Position numbers and translations under genes: made by a program. Positions 8,407 to 15,578 of a stretch of DNA of 64,000 bases are shown here, piece by piece. The notes beneath the pieces are model-generated. The model saw only the letters and a program-made list of their open reading frames with translations. It did not search any database and was not told the DNA's origin. Source of the DNA: Citrobacter amalonaticus Y19 (GTDB lineage Bacteria > Pseudomonadota > Gammaproteobacteria > Enterobacterales > Enterobacteriaceae); assembly GCF_000981805.1 (NCBI RefSeq), contig NZ_CP011132.1:5084001-5148000 (forward strand), in the 5' to 3' direction. How positions within the stretch are numbered: the stretch's first letter is position 1; each line of letters starts with the position of its first letter.

Positions 8407-8455
8407 GCGCGGCGTCACTTGTGCACGAGTGAAACGAGTACCAAGTGACGCGCGC
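8407..8455. repeat. long GC-rich inverted repeat
   Basis: GCGCGGCGTCACTTG (8407-8421) pairs with CAAGTGACGCGCGC (8442-8455) with one bulged G. The 20-base loop contains a short direct repeat (ACGAGTG, ACGAGTA). It lies in a gene-poor stretch (7930-8541) that otherwise holds the RNA locus. A second small palindrome TTTTAAGGGCCTTAAAA lies near 8533, framed by two copies of ACGTACTT. It could be a cruciform, a transfer or replication signal, or a terminator without a U tract. Confidence 0.5.
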
Positions 8456-8541
8456 AGCGCATAACAGGCAGAGCTGACGCACTGCCATTTCGACAACTTT
8501 TTTACCAACTGACCAACACGTACTTAAAGGTTTTAAGGGCC

Positions 8542-8880
8542 TTAAAAACGTACTTCATTCACTTCTTGTTCATTTATCAACCAAACGTCTTTCTCGTAAA
8601 AACGGGTAAGGACTTCATTCTGAAAGGAGAAAATCGACACGATATCGATGGCGACACCAGTCAACATACTGGTGTGTGGAAGCAGACTGATTAATTTCAG
8701 CCCGGTGCAAACCGCGAACAGGTCAGAGACCTGGGGAGCTTCGCAATAACTCAACATTTCGCCGCCCCGATGCACAGATATCTGTCGAGACGCAGGAAGC
8801 ACAACCATAAACCGTGCCGTCGGGGTGAAATTCATCGTCTGTAGCTGTGGCGCAGCCGGTGTCAGTGCTTTTCCGTTCAC
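8542..8880 (-). CDS. hypothetical small protein
   Basis: A 112-codon minus-strand ORF from GTG 8880, or 97 codons from the internal ATG (MNFTPTARF...). It contains one or two moderately hydrophobic stretches and an acidic C-terminus; no family is recognised. No good ribosome binding site is seen for either start. The long start lies inside the 19-bp inverted repeat at 8858-8903, between this ORF and the divergent integrase. Amino acid composition looks protein-like, but the call is tentative. Confidence 0.4.
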   Translation of the reverse strand: MNGKALTPAAPQLQTMNFTPTARFMVVLPASRQISVHRGGEMLSYCEAPQVSDLFAVCTGLKLISLLPHTSMLTGVAIDIVSIFSFQNEVLTRFYEKDVWLINEQEVNEVRF

Positions 8881-8903
8881 GCAGACGGAAAAGCACTGAC
8901 ACC
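8858..8903. repeat. perfect 19-bp inverted repeat upstream of integrase
   Basis: Arms 8858-8876 and 8885-8903 (GGTGTCAGTGCTTTTCCGT and its complement) are exact, with an 8-base loop. It lies 21 bases before the integrase start at 8925, between divergent ORFs. It may be an operator, a regulatory hairpin in the integrase leader, or a recombination site. Confidence 0.85.
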
Positions 8904-8924
8904 TGTTTAAATGGAGGGTTGTTT

Positions 8925-9815
8925 ATGGCAAAACTGAATAAAAATCTTAAAACGCTTGCCAGGCAGGCAGGGGGAAGTTTTAAAACCGTTTCTGACCGAA
9001 TGAAAATTGCGGACAGGTTTGCCGAACGTTTATTAAAACTTAATGTTCAAATCAGAGATATTAAAAATATCAAGACGGGGCATATCGAGTTGTATATGAA
9101 GAGCCGCCTTTCTGAAGATATTTCCAGACGCACACTTCAGAACGAAATGGCAGCTATCCGGGCTTTGTTACGTGTTGCGGGGAAAACATTCATGGCAAAT
9201 CCTTCTCATGATAAACTGAGCAATCAGGCTCTGGGTATTTCGGAAACGAGCCGGGATGGAACTAAGGTTGCTATTCCCGATGCTTATTTTCGGCAGGTAT
9301 TGACGAGTGTAGAGCAAAAGGATGATGGCGTTGCATGTGCAATGAGATTATCCAGATTACTCGGGTTAAGAACAGAAGAAACAGTACAGTCTGCTAAATC
9401 GTTGCGTACCTGGAAAAAAGCTTTACTCAATGGTGACGAAAAAATACGTGTTGTATTTGGGACAAAAGGAGGACGACCAAGAGATACAACGGTATTAGAT
9501 CGTGAATCAACTCTGGCTGCAATCAATGCGGCCCTTAAACACTTGAATGAAAATAATGGAAAGTTGATTGATAAGCCATCATTACATACGGCTATTGAAC
9601 GTTATCGCAATGTTGTCCGTGAGTCCGGATTAACAGGAAAATATGCGCCTCATAGTTTACGCTATGCCTACTCTGTTGATGTCATGAATTATCATATGAA
9701 AAGAGGTTTCACTAAAGAAGAGGCACAGGCTCTGGCATCAATGGATTTGGGACATGGCGATGGCAGGGGACAATACGTGGCTCGTGTTTATAATAAGGTA
9801 GAGGGTAATGAGTAA
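8925..9815 (+). CDS. tyrosine recombinase / integrase-domain protein
   Basis: A 296-residue site-specific recombinase of the Integrase_1/SAM-like type common on plasmids and ICEs. The N-terminal SAM-like core-binding domain covers about residues 1-110. Catalytic residues visible are Arg149 (GLRTEE), His243-x-x-Arg246 (HSLR), the GHGD motif and a nucleophile at Tyr284 or Tyr289. Start ATG 8925 follows GGAGGG at a good distance; a longer frame exists upstream but lacks a ribosome binding site. Its stop overlaps the next ORF. It differs strongly from the tRNA-linked integrase at 21975, so it probably does another job (dimer resolution or shuffling). Confidence 0.8.
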   Translation: MAKLNKNLKTLARQAGGSFKTVSDRMKIADRFAERLLKLNVQIRDIKNIKTGHIELYMKSRLSEDISRRTLQNEMAAIRALLRVAGKTFMANPSHDKLSNQALGISETSRDGTKVAIPDAYFRQVLTSVEQKDDGVACAMRLSRLLGLRTEETVQSAKSLRTWKKALLNGDEKIRVVFGTKGGRPRDTTVLDRESTLAAINAALKHLNENNGKLIDKPSLHTAIERYRNVVRESGLTGKYAPHSLRYAYSVDVMNYHMKRGFTKEEAQALASMDLGHGDGRGQYVARVYNKVEGNE

Positions 9816-10053
9816 AAGCATTTTTGTTTCTGGTGAGGATTTGGTTATTGGTCGTGTGTTTTTGGGATGGAAGGAAAGGATTTCACGTATTATCGATAGG
9901 GGGCATTACGAGGTGGCTTGTTCACAGGAGGTTCATGCGCATTACGGAGACAAATTTACCCGTACTGATGCCTGTCTGTATTTCATCCGTGGCGCACTGT
10001 CTGAAACTTTCAGGAAATCACTGAGAGAAAAAGAAAACGCTCATGAAATGTAA
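9808..10053 (+). CDS. hypothetical protein, coupled to integrase
   Basis: An 81-residue ORF beginning MSKSIFVSGEDLVIGRV; no recognised family. It overlaps the end of the integrase gene by 8 bases, so translation is probably coupled. Basic and acidic residues are mixed and there is no membrane segment. It may be an accessory factor (directionality or partner protein), which is inference from position only. Confidence 0.6.
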   Translation: MSKSIFVSGEDLVIGRVFLGWKERISRIIDRGHYEVACSQEVHAHYGDKFTRTDACLYFIRGALSETFRKSLREKENAHEM

Positions 10054-10245
10054 AAATATGATCCTTTTTTCTGGTCAATTTAAACATGACACATTTTCTC
10101 AGGATATTCTCAGCAGTAGTGACTTTCCGTTAAGGGCTTCATCGTCCTGGTTCAAACCACAATGTGGGAAGATCTTTGCGTTGACACTATTGCCTGAGGT
10201 GCGGGAATTGTGTACGCTTAATTTGCTAACGTTGTCTCTGACAAC

Positions 10246-10390
10246 TGCCAATGCCTGAGTGATTTGAGACAGGCGCCTTCGGGTAATCACATGCCAATGC
10301 CATCATAACCTGAGAGATGGCGCTTTCGGGCGGTTCAAACCTGTTTAACCTTTGCAAACAGGAACCTGATTACAGGTTAAGGTCCTTTTC
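10246..10390 (+). ncRNA. structured RNA repeat, locus 2
   Basis: Second copy of the structure at 8086. Units start TGCCAATGCC at 10246 and TGCCAATGCC at 10292, with stems GCCTG/CAGGC and GCCATC/GATGGC around conserved TGAGA loops, the GCGCYTTCGGG hairpins, then CCTGTTT/AAACAGG and ACCTG/CAGGT stems. Compared with locus 1 the loops are kept and the paired bases covary. It ends about 60 bases before the first attenuator-like leader at 10451. The 10054-10245 part holds nothing I recognise. Confidence 0.6.
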
Positions 10391-10450
10391 TACATCACTT
10401 CACACTACCAAACACCTGATTTACTCATCCGGCATTTTTGGCCTGATTCT

Positions 10451-10509
10451 CACCCTGAGGGATACTTTCCCTTTGGGACGGTTCCCTTTTTTCATAAGGA
10501 ATCGTACCC
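10451..10509 (+). promoter_or_regulatory. attenuator-like leader 1
   Basis: CCC (10453-10455)/GGG (10475-10477) and GGGA/TCCC form a nested 5' hairpin. CGGTTCC (10479-10485) pairs with GGAATCG (10498-10504) and so covers the Shine-Dalgarno AAGGA (10496-10500) of the ORF at 10510. Confidence 0.55.
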
Positions 10510-10926
10510 ATGCATTACACCAGAATGATCAATCCGCTCGCGTTACTGAGTTGTGACTCACCCGCTTCTGCAAAAATCATTGTGGATTACGTAAAAACTC
10601 AGCTTAACGTTCGTCTGGATAACAAACTCATGGTCGACGCAGATCCTCAGGTTCCTGCTGACGGCCTTCCTGATTACCTGACTTTTCTCAGACATGTCGC
10701 GCATACAGTTGGTTTTGCAACTGAGCATGGCTTCATAAAACATACCTTTGTCGAAGAAGCAGTGAGCGAGCTTACGCTTCTGGGGACAGATGTTCACAGT
10801 TTTCACTGGAGTACAGCTTTTCTTCAGGGCGTTACCAGGTCTCGCGAGGAAAAAGAGCTGGACGAAGCTACAGAGCAATTGCGCGAAATGTTTTATCAGA
10901 GCGCCCATTTCTCAGACATCGCCTGA
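10510..10926 (+). CDS. hypothetical ICE accessory protein
   Basis: A 138-residue soluble protein (MHYTRMINPLALLSCDSP...), not recognised. First of the seven genes that each carry a structured leader. The C-terminal third is rich in Glu and Arg and probably helical. Start chosen for AAGGA 9 bases upstream. Confidence 0.65.
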   Translation: MHYTRMINPLALLSCDSPASAKIIVDYVKTQLNVRLDNKLMVDADPQVPADGLPDYLTFLRHVAHTVGFATEHGFIKHTFVEEAVSELTLLGTDVHSFHWSTAFLQGVTRSREEKELDEATEQLREMFYQSAHFSDIA

Positions 10927-10952
10927 CGGCCTTATTAGTCGAAGATTTTCTC

Positions 10953-11014
10953 ACCCTAACGGGACTTCTGTCCCGGTCAGGGACAGGATTCCACAACTCT
11001 TTAAGGAATCCTTT
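10953..11014 (+). promoter_or_regulatory. attenuator-like leader 2
   Basis: CCCTAACGGGAC (from 10954) pairs with GTCCC...CAGGG (10970-10982). GGATTCC (10986-10992) pairs perfectly with GGAATCC (11005-11011), hiding the Shine-Dalgarno. TTCTGTCCC can instead pair with GGGACAGGA, which would break the hiding stem. Confidence 0.6.
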
Positions 11015-11380
11015 ATGAACGAGTTAATTCTCACCGAAGATTTTCACATCCGTGCCAGCGAGCGTAATGCTCACAAAGTTGCACTGGCTAAAGCGGAAGG
11101 CGAGCTGCTGAGTATCGCAGCGCTTCGCCGCCTTGACCTAAATACCGGGACAGATGAAGACGGCTTTCCGTATTATGTCTGGGATATGGCTTCTGTTGCC
11201 CGGGAACTGGCTGAACTGTATGTTCGAAAACTTATACCGGGATCATGGGAGGCATTCTTTAACGACCTCTGCCGCATGGCAGAAGGTATTGATAAAGAAG
11301 CCTGGATATATTTCTACAAAAGCGCAGTCAAAGACGAAGAGGCCTTTCTGTCTATGGAACGCAGCGATGCTGATTTCTGA
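11015..11380 (+). CDS. hypothetical ICE accessory protein
   Basis: A 121-residue acidic protein starting MNELILTEDFHIRASERNAH; family not recognised. A central stretch (DGFPYYVWDMASVAREL) looks like a small folded domain. ATG 11015 follows AAGGAAT within the leader hairpin. Same orientation and spacing as the neighbouring leader-controlled genes. Confidence 0.65.
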   Translation: MNELILTEDFHIRASERNAHKVALAKAEGELLSIAALRRLDLNTGTDEDGFPYYVWDMASVARELAELYVRKLIPGSWEAFFNDLCRMAEGIDKEAWIYFYKSAVKDEEAFLSMERSDADF

Positions 11381-11390
11381 CGTGATGCAC

Positions 11391-11534
11391 TGAACCCTAT
11401 GGGGACTTTCTCCATACGGAGGTGGTTGTGTTTTCTGAATGAAGCCAGCTTATAACTGATGTACCAACCCATGCGGGGACAACCTCCCTGCATCTGCGGT
11501 GATGGTTTTCTCCGCATTAACTAAGGAGAAAACC
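11391..11534 (+). promoter_or_regulatory. attenuator-like leader 3 with strong RBS-hiding hairpin
   Basis: GGTTTTCTCC (11504-11513) and GGAGAAAACC (11525-11534) form a perfect 10-bp stem that contains the Shine-Dalgarno AAGGAG and ends at the ATG 11535. TGCGG just upstream can pair with CCGCA inside the same region, an alternative that excludes the hiding stem. Upstream lie CCCTATGGGG and CTCC/GGAG elements and two tiny ORFs (GTG 11428, 4 codons, after CGGAGG; ATG 11439, 6 codons). Confidence 0.7.
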
Positions 11535-11843
11535 ATGAGCAGTATAATACTGTTGTTTATCACCCATACCACGCGCGTCCTCAGCCGCATTTCAGAAGCA
11601 ATGCGGCAGCAGCAGGCCGAATGGTTCACCAACCGTAGCGGTCACAGCAGTTTCCGCGCCGAGGTCGTTCAGTCTGAAGGGGGTTTTACCGCCATCATTT
11701 CACGCAGAACGGGCTACAGTTCGCGTGACTGGCAGTATCAGCAACTGGCCAGCGCCGGTCAGTTTGCCTCCGCACGTAAGGCTTTACGGGCGGGACGGCA
11801 GATGGCGCAGCAGATGGCCTGGCTGCGTTACCGTTTCGACTGA
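11535..11843 (+). CDS. hypothetical small basic protein
   Basis: A 102-residue protein, MSSIILLFITHTTRVLSRIS at the start and Arg/Gln-rich afterwards. Positive charge and repeated short helices (ARKALRAGRQMAQQMAWLR) suggest nucleic acid contact; no family recognised. The start is set by AAGGAG 6 bases before ATG 11535; an upstream ATG in frame lies inside the leader hairpin. Confidence 0.6.
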   Translation: MSSIILLFITHTTRVLSRISEAMRQQQAEWFTNRSGHSSFRAEVVQSEGGFTAIISRRTGYSSRDWQYQQLASAGQFASARKALRAGRQMAQQMAWLRYRFD

Positions 11844-11863
11844 ATCAGTTCTGACTGATTAAC

Positions 11864-11924
11864 ACTTCCCGGAGGGACCTTCCCTCCAGGGGAAGTCTCC
11901 TCCTTATTAATTTAAGGAGTCCTG
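11864..11924 (+). promoter_or_regulatory. attenuator-like leader 4
   Basis: CTTCCCGGAGGGA (11865-11877) pairs with TCCCTCC and GGGGAAG (11881-11895). CTCCTT (11900-11905) pairs with AAGGAG (11914-11919), the Shine-Dalgarno of the gene at 11925. GGAGG in the first arm could instead pair with the CTCC run at 11897-11903. Confidence 0.6.
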
Positions 11925-12548
11925 ATGATTCGCTTTACCTCAACCGAATTACGCCCTCTTTTATCACAGCAGGGCGGTATGCAAAGGCCACTGCTGCTTG
12001 AAAAGAACCTTGGTATATACATCCGGGTTCCGGATGACCGAAACCCCGGCGAATGGCTCAGGGCATGGGCGGAAGGTTGTAATCCCTCGAAAGATGCAAA
12101 CTGGTCGGAAAATGCAGACCTGTTAATTCCCGGGAAGGAATACGCTTTTCAGACCTTTATGGAGCAGAGCAAATTCGACGCCGTTCTGACCGAACACCAC
12201 GATCTTTTTATGATGCCATCGGCCGGTCCACTGGGGACTGGTATGACAATTCGTAAAGAGACCCGTCCGCCAGAAAAGGTGTATGTCCTGGTGGAGGAAT
12301 ATCGCAGCAATATTCGTTGGCTCTACGATCAGTCTCTCCGGCATTTACCTGCCTGTGTGGGGAATGCGGAACGTCTGAGCTGGCGCTCGCAGGCGCTGTA
12401 TGTGCTTGACAGGGTAATCCGTCTCGACTGTAAACGGGCAAAACCTGCTGATCGCGCGATATTTGAGAGTGCGGTTCGCAGCGTGCGCAGCAGCGTCAGC
12501 GAGGTGATGTCTGATGGCTCTTTCCGTTACGCGGCAACCCGCCGTTAG
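11925..12548 (+). CDS. DUF3085-like ICE/plasmid protein
   Basis: A 207-residue protein resembling the DUF3085 proteins of SPI-7-type ICEs and large plasmids (MIRFTSTELRPLLSQQGGMQ...; LGIYIRVPDDRNPGEWLRAWAEGCNP region). The N-terminal ~110 residues look like the conserved part and the rest is helical and basic. Role unknown in the family. It sits directly before the ArdC-like gene, as these accessory genes often do. Confidence 0.65.
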   Translation: MIRFTSTELRPLLSQQGGMQRPLLLEKNLGIYIRVPDDRNPGEWLRAWAEGCNPSKDANWSENADLLIPGKEYAFQTFMEQSKFDAVLTEHHDLFMMPSAGPLGTGMTIRKETRPPEKVYVLVEEYRSNIRWLYDQSLRHLPACVGNAERLSWRSQALYVLDRVIRLDCKRAKPADRAIFESAVRSVRSSVSEVMSDGSFRYAATRR

Positions 12549-12581
12549 GTTGTATTACTGACTATCTCTGACTTTTTTCCA

Positions 12582-12644
12582 CTCCCGGTGGCGCATTCTT
12601 CCGCCCCCGGGGAGGATGCGCCCTTTTTTACAGGTTGCATCCTT
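12582..12644 (+). promoter_or_regulatory. attenuator-like leader 5
   Basis: GGCGCATTC (12590-12598) can pair with GGATGCGCC (12614-12622), or GGATGC can pair with GCATCC (12637-12642), closing a loop that holds the weak Shine-Dalgarno. A 10-codon ORF from ATG 12616 ends in TGA overlapping the ATG at 12645, allowing translational coupling. Confidence 0.5.
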
Positions 12645-13637
12645 ATGAACAAATCCATTCGCGGCCGTAAGGCCGCGCCGGCTCAGAAAGCCGATCTTTA
12701 CCAGCAGGTCACCGACAAAATCATTGCTGCCCTGGGAAAAGGGGTTCCACCGTGGCGCCGGCCGTGGCGTTCTGCACAGAACGTACATGGCAGCGCGTTA
12801 CCGGTGAATGCCACAACCGGCCGCCATTACAGCGGAGTGAATATACCCTTGCTGTGGATGTCTGCTGAAGAGCGGGGATTTCCATCCGATCGATGGCTGA
12901 CATACCAGCAGGCGAAAGCCGTGGGTGGTCAGGTGCGCAAGGGTGAAACCAGCTCGATGGCCATTATCTACAAACCGTTTGAGAAACAGGCGACGGATGG
13001 CAACGATAACAAGCTGTTCGATAAAGACGGTAATCCCGTCATGGAGTCGCTTGCGATGCTGAAGCCGCTGCAACTTTTCAATGTCGCCCAGTGTGATGGA
13101 CTGCCGGATGCTGTTGCCGGCATGCCGCCAACAGAGGCAGAAGAGGAGCGGCATTCCATACTCAGTGAACAACAACAGGGGCAGGTACTGTCAGTACTGA
13201 ATGCAACCGGTGTGGTTTGCACATCGTACCGACAAAACCGGGCGTATTATCAGCCATCAACCGATCGAATTGTGATGCCTACGACTTCGCAGTTTAATTC
13301 TGAAGCTGATTACTGGTCCACGCTACTGCATGAACTGGTTCATGCAACCGGCCACAGCCGCCGCCTTAGCCGTGAAGGGATAACATCTTCTTCGCGAAAA
13401 TTCGGTGATCCGGTTTACGCCTTTGAGGAGCTTATTGCCGAAACCGGCAGTGCTTTTCTTTGTGCAGAGCTGGGTATTTACGGTGATGTTCAACATGAAA
13501 GCTATCTGGCCAGTTGGCTGAAGGTACTTCGTGACGATAAAAAAGCCTTTTTCCGCGCCTGCCGGTTTGCCCGGGAAGCGTCGGAATTTTTACTGCAGCC
13601 ACTGAACCGACAACCGGAACAGAACAAGGCTGCTTAA
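12645..13637 (+). CDS. ArdC-like antirestriction protein (ssDNA-binding + zincin domain)
   Basis: A 330-residue protein with the ArdC N-terminal ssDNA-binding domain (about residues 20-150, LYQQVTDKIIAALGKGVPPW and GRHYSGVN) and a C-terminal zinc metallopeptidase-like domain with HELVHATGH at residues 229-237. ArdC-type proteins protect entering single-stranded DNA from host restriction. Start at ATG 12645 (MNKSIRGRK) is preferred over the upstream in-frame ATG 12588, which lies inside the leader. Intact in frame. Confidence 0.85.
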   Translation: MNKSIRGRKAAPAQKADLYQQVTDKIIAALGKGVPPWRRPWRSAQNVHGSALPVNATTGRHYSGVNIPLLWMSAEERGFPSDRWLTYQQAKAVGGQVRKGETSSMAIIYKPFEKQATDGNDNKLFDKDGNPVMESLAMLKPLQLFNVAQCDGLPDAVAGMPPTEAEEERHSILSEQQQGQVLSVLNATGVVCTSYRQNRAYYQPSTDRIVMPTTSQFNSEADYWSTLLHELVHATGHSRRLSREGITSSSRKFGDPVYAFEELIAETGSAFLCAELGIYGDVQHESYLASWLKVLRDDKKAFFRACRFAREASEFLLQPLNRQPEQNKAA

Positions 13638-13667
13638 CAATAAACTTGATGGCCCTGGTCATCAGCA

Positions 13668-13728
13668 TCCCCTGAGGGTATCTCCTCAGGGAGATGCCCT
13701 CTGTCTAAACTAAAGAGGAGTAATAACT
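13668..13728 (+). promoter_or_regulatory. attenuator-like leader 6
   Basis: CCCTGAGG (13670-13677) pairs perfectly with CCTCAGGG (13684-13691). Alternatively GGGTATCTCC pairs with GGGAGATGCCC (13689-13699). CCTCT (13698-13702) pairs with AGAGG (13714-13718), part of the Shine-Dalgarno. Confidence 0.6.
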
Positions 13729-14681
13729 ATGTTTTCATGGTGCAAAAACCGTCTGGAAATCACTGCGAAATCTGTTTGTATTGACGTGATGCAGTCCTGG
13801 ATTGCCGGCACTGAAACTCCGCGTTATCGACATGCCATACGGCAGGCCATAAAGCTGTTTCTTGCTGGATGTGCCGGGATACTTAAGCCAACAAAAGCGA
13901 CAGAGTTTACTGCTTATCCGATGCTTACGGCCGCCGGTACGGGGGCTTCTACTTCGGCAAACCAGGCGTTCCAGCATTTCCTGGAATTAATGGAAAAGGA
14001 TGCGTGGCTCGACAGCGCTACTATTGCACGTATGGAGAAGATCTGGGTTCAGTCCGGCCTGGAAACACTTAAATGGGAGAGTATTCCAGTTTCATCGCGC
14101 CAGATAATGTCCCAGTTGATGGCTGTTCACTATGCTGACTGGTTTGGTGTTGCCAGCTTCGGGGAACAGTTCGATCCGCAGGAGCGTTGGGAATGGCTCA
14201 GTATAATGCCGGCCGCGAGTTGTCCCTGCGATATGCTGATGATAATGCCGTCACGTCTTGCAACTGAGTTGAACGGTAACAGTGGTTTGTTCCGGGGCTT
14301 AACACAACTGCAGATCTTTACACGCAGCTGTATGGTGTGGAGTTCCCGGCTGGTCATAAAGCCAACTGGAGCCGTGAATCACTGGGCACGATATTACTGA
14401 CGTTCGATACCCCCTGGTACCCGCCATCTGGAGAGGTTATGGGTGAGATGTCAGAGCTGTTTGACTGTGAGATCCGTCATTACTGGAAATCAGTGGATGA
14501 AGGTTTTTCCGGATATAACTGTTTTGACCGCGGTGATCACGTTGACAGTGGCCCCTGGCCGGAAGAAATGCAGCAACTGAGCAACGGTGAAACAGCAAGA
14601 ATGTACCTTGTCTCTACGGAAACCACAGCGGTAACGCCATATGCGGCGCCAGCGGCACAATACGGGAGCATTCGGGCCTGA
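13729..14681 (+). pseudogene. DUF1281-like (YubB-type) gene broken by a frameshift
   Basis: Two overlapping frames together read like one DUF1281-family protein of about 317 residues. The first frame runs from MFSWCKNRLEITAKSVCIDV to near 14300. The second resumes with NTTADLYTQLYGVEFPAGH and runs to 14681 (GTILLTFDTPWYPPSGEVMGE, CFDRGDHVDSGPW). One base appears lost around 14297-14302, between GGCTT and AACACAAC. The family occurs on F-like and other conjugative elements, function unknown. A sequencing error is possible; otherwise the gene is inactive. Confidence 0.7.
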
Positions 14682-14723
14682 CACTAAACCAGGATAACCC
14701 GGGCTAACCGGTTCAACATACTG

Positions 14724-14750
14724 GCCACAACACTTGTTGTGGCTTTTTTT
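14724..14750 (+). terminator. rho-independent terminator
   Basis: GCCACAACA-CTTG-TTGTGGC followed by seven T. It directly abuts the next leader, so the methylase-like gene needs its own promoter or read-through. Confidence 0.85.
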
Positions 14751-14811
14751 CACCCTGACGGGAAACACTGTTTCCCTGTCAGGGGCGTGTTTCCCGTTAA
14801 AGGAGACATGC
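14751..14811 (+). promoter_or_regulatory. attenuator-like leader 7
   Basis: CCCTGAC-GGGAAAC (14753-14766) pairs perfectly with GTTTCCC and GTCAGGG (14770-14784, one bulge). GGGAAACAC (14760-14768) can instead pair 9 of 9 with GTGTTTCCC (14787-14795). That second copy otherwise pairs as GTTTCC with GGAGAC (14802-14807) and hides the Shine-Dalgarno. This is the clearest switch of the seven. Confidence 0.65.
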
Positions 14812-15495
14812 ATGAAAAATCTAATAAACCATGAAAAGGCGTTCATTTCGCTTTTCAACCAGACTGCTCGTTATCACCATCGACATCAGGTTTTTGAAGA
14901 CTTCATCAGTTGCAGCGTTATTGCTCTTCAGAATGCCCTCAGTTTCTGCGAAAAGCGGGAGCAGAAATATCTGCGCATAGTTGCACGTTATGAAAAGAAG
15001 GATGTAGTCCGTATGGCAGAATTGCTGGCCCATGTTGTCAATGGGCTGGATGATTCACCGGGGGATTTTCTTGGACAGGTTTTCATGCAGCTTGAACTGG
15101 GTGATAAATATCGTGGTCAGTTTTTTACCCCATGGGATGTGGGCATCATGATGGCGCGCATGCAGCTCGGCAACGTTGCTGATAATTTTGCGGACAAGCC
15201 TTTTATTACCCTGGCGGAGCCAGCCTGTGGCGCGGGATGTATGGCGCTCGCATTTGCCACTGTGCTGCGCGATGCCGGTTATTCACCACACCGGTATTTG
15301 TGGGTTTCAGCTACTGATATCGATCCGCTGGCTGCGGGGATGGCTTATATTCAGTTAACGCTGTGTGGAGTGCCAGGTGAAGTGGTTATTGGCAACTCTC
15401 TTTGCGATGAACGCCGTCGTGTGTTGCATACGTTTGCGCATTACCAGGGCAACTGGCCCGGTCGTTTACGTCATGTCCTGAATCAGGCCGCCTGA
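14812..15495 (+). CDS. N-6 DNA methylase-like protein, no visible NPPY motif
   Basis: A 227-residue protein of the class I methyltransferase fold like the small N-6 adenine methylase homologues of ICEs. Motifs are DKYRGQFFTPWDVGIMM (X-like) and EPACGAGCMALAFA (motif I, SAM binding), then ATDIDPLAAGMAY (acidic residue for SAM). The usual NPPY/F catalytic motif after the acidic strand is absent; the protein has NSLCDERRR there and then ends. It may bind SAM without methylating DNA. Start ATG 14812 follows AAAGGAG. Confidence 0.7.
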   Translation: MKNLINHEKAFISLFNQTARYHHRHQVFEDFISCSVIALQNALSFCEKREQKYLRIVARYEKKDVVRMAELLAHVVNGLDDSPGDFLGQVFMQLELGDKYRGQFFTPWDVGIMMARMQLGNVADNFADKPFITLAEPACGAGCMALAFATVLRDAGYSPHRYLWVSATDIDPLAAGMAYIQLTLCGVPGEVVIGNSLCDERRRVLHTFAHYQGNWPGRLRHVLNQAA

Positions 15496-15499
15496 ATAA

Positions 15500-15531
15500 T
15501 AAAAAGCTCCCTCCCGGGGGCTTTTTTATTG
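15500..15531 (+). terminator. rho-independent terminator
   Basis: AAAAAGCTCCC...GGGGGCTTTTTT directly after the methylase-like gene; closes the plus-strand accessory array. The flanking A and T runs make it potentially bidirectional. Confidence 0.8.
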
Positions 15532-15578
15532 GGTATAGAGATTGAATGGTTGATGAGGCAGCATCTTGCTACTGGCCG

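Noticed and set aside
10300..10390. TPP (thi-box) riboswitch
   Set aside because: CTGAGA and GAACCTGAT...GGTTAA recall the thi-box, but they are split between tandem hairpins, the closing helices do not fit, the CTGAGA is repeated in every unit, and no thiamine gene follows.
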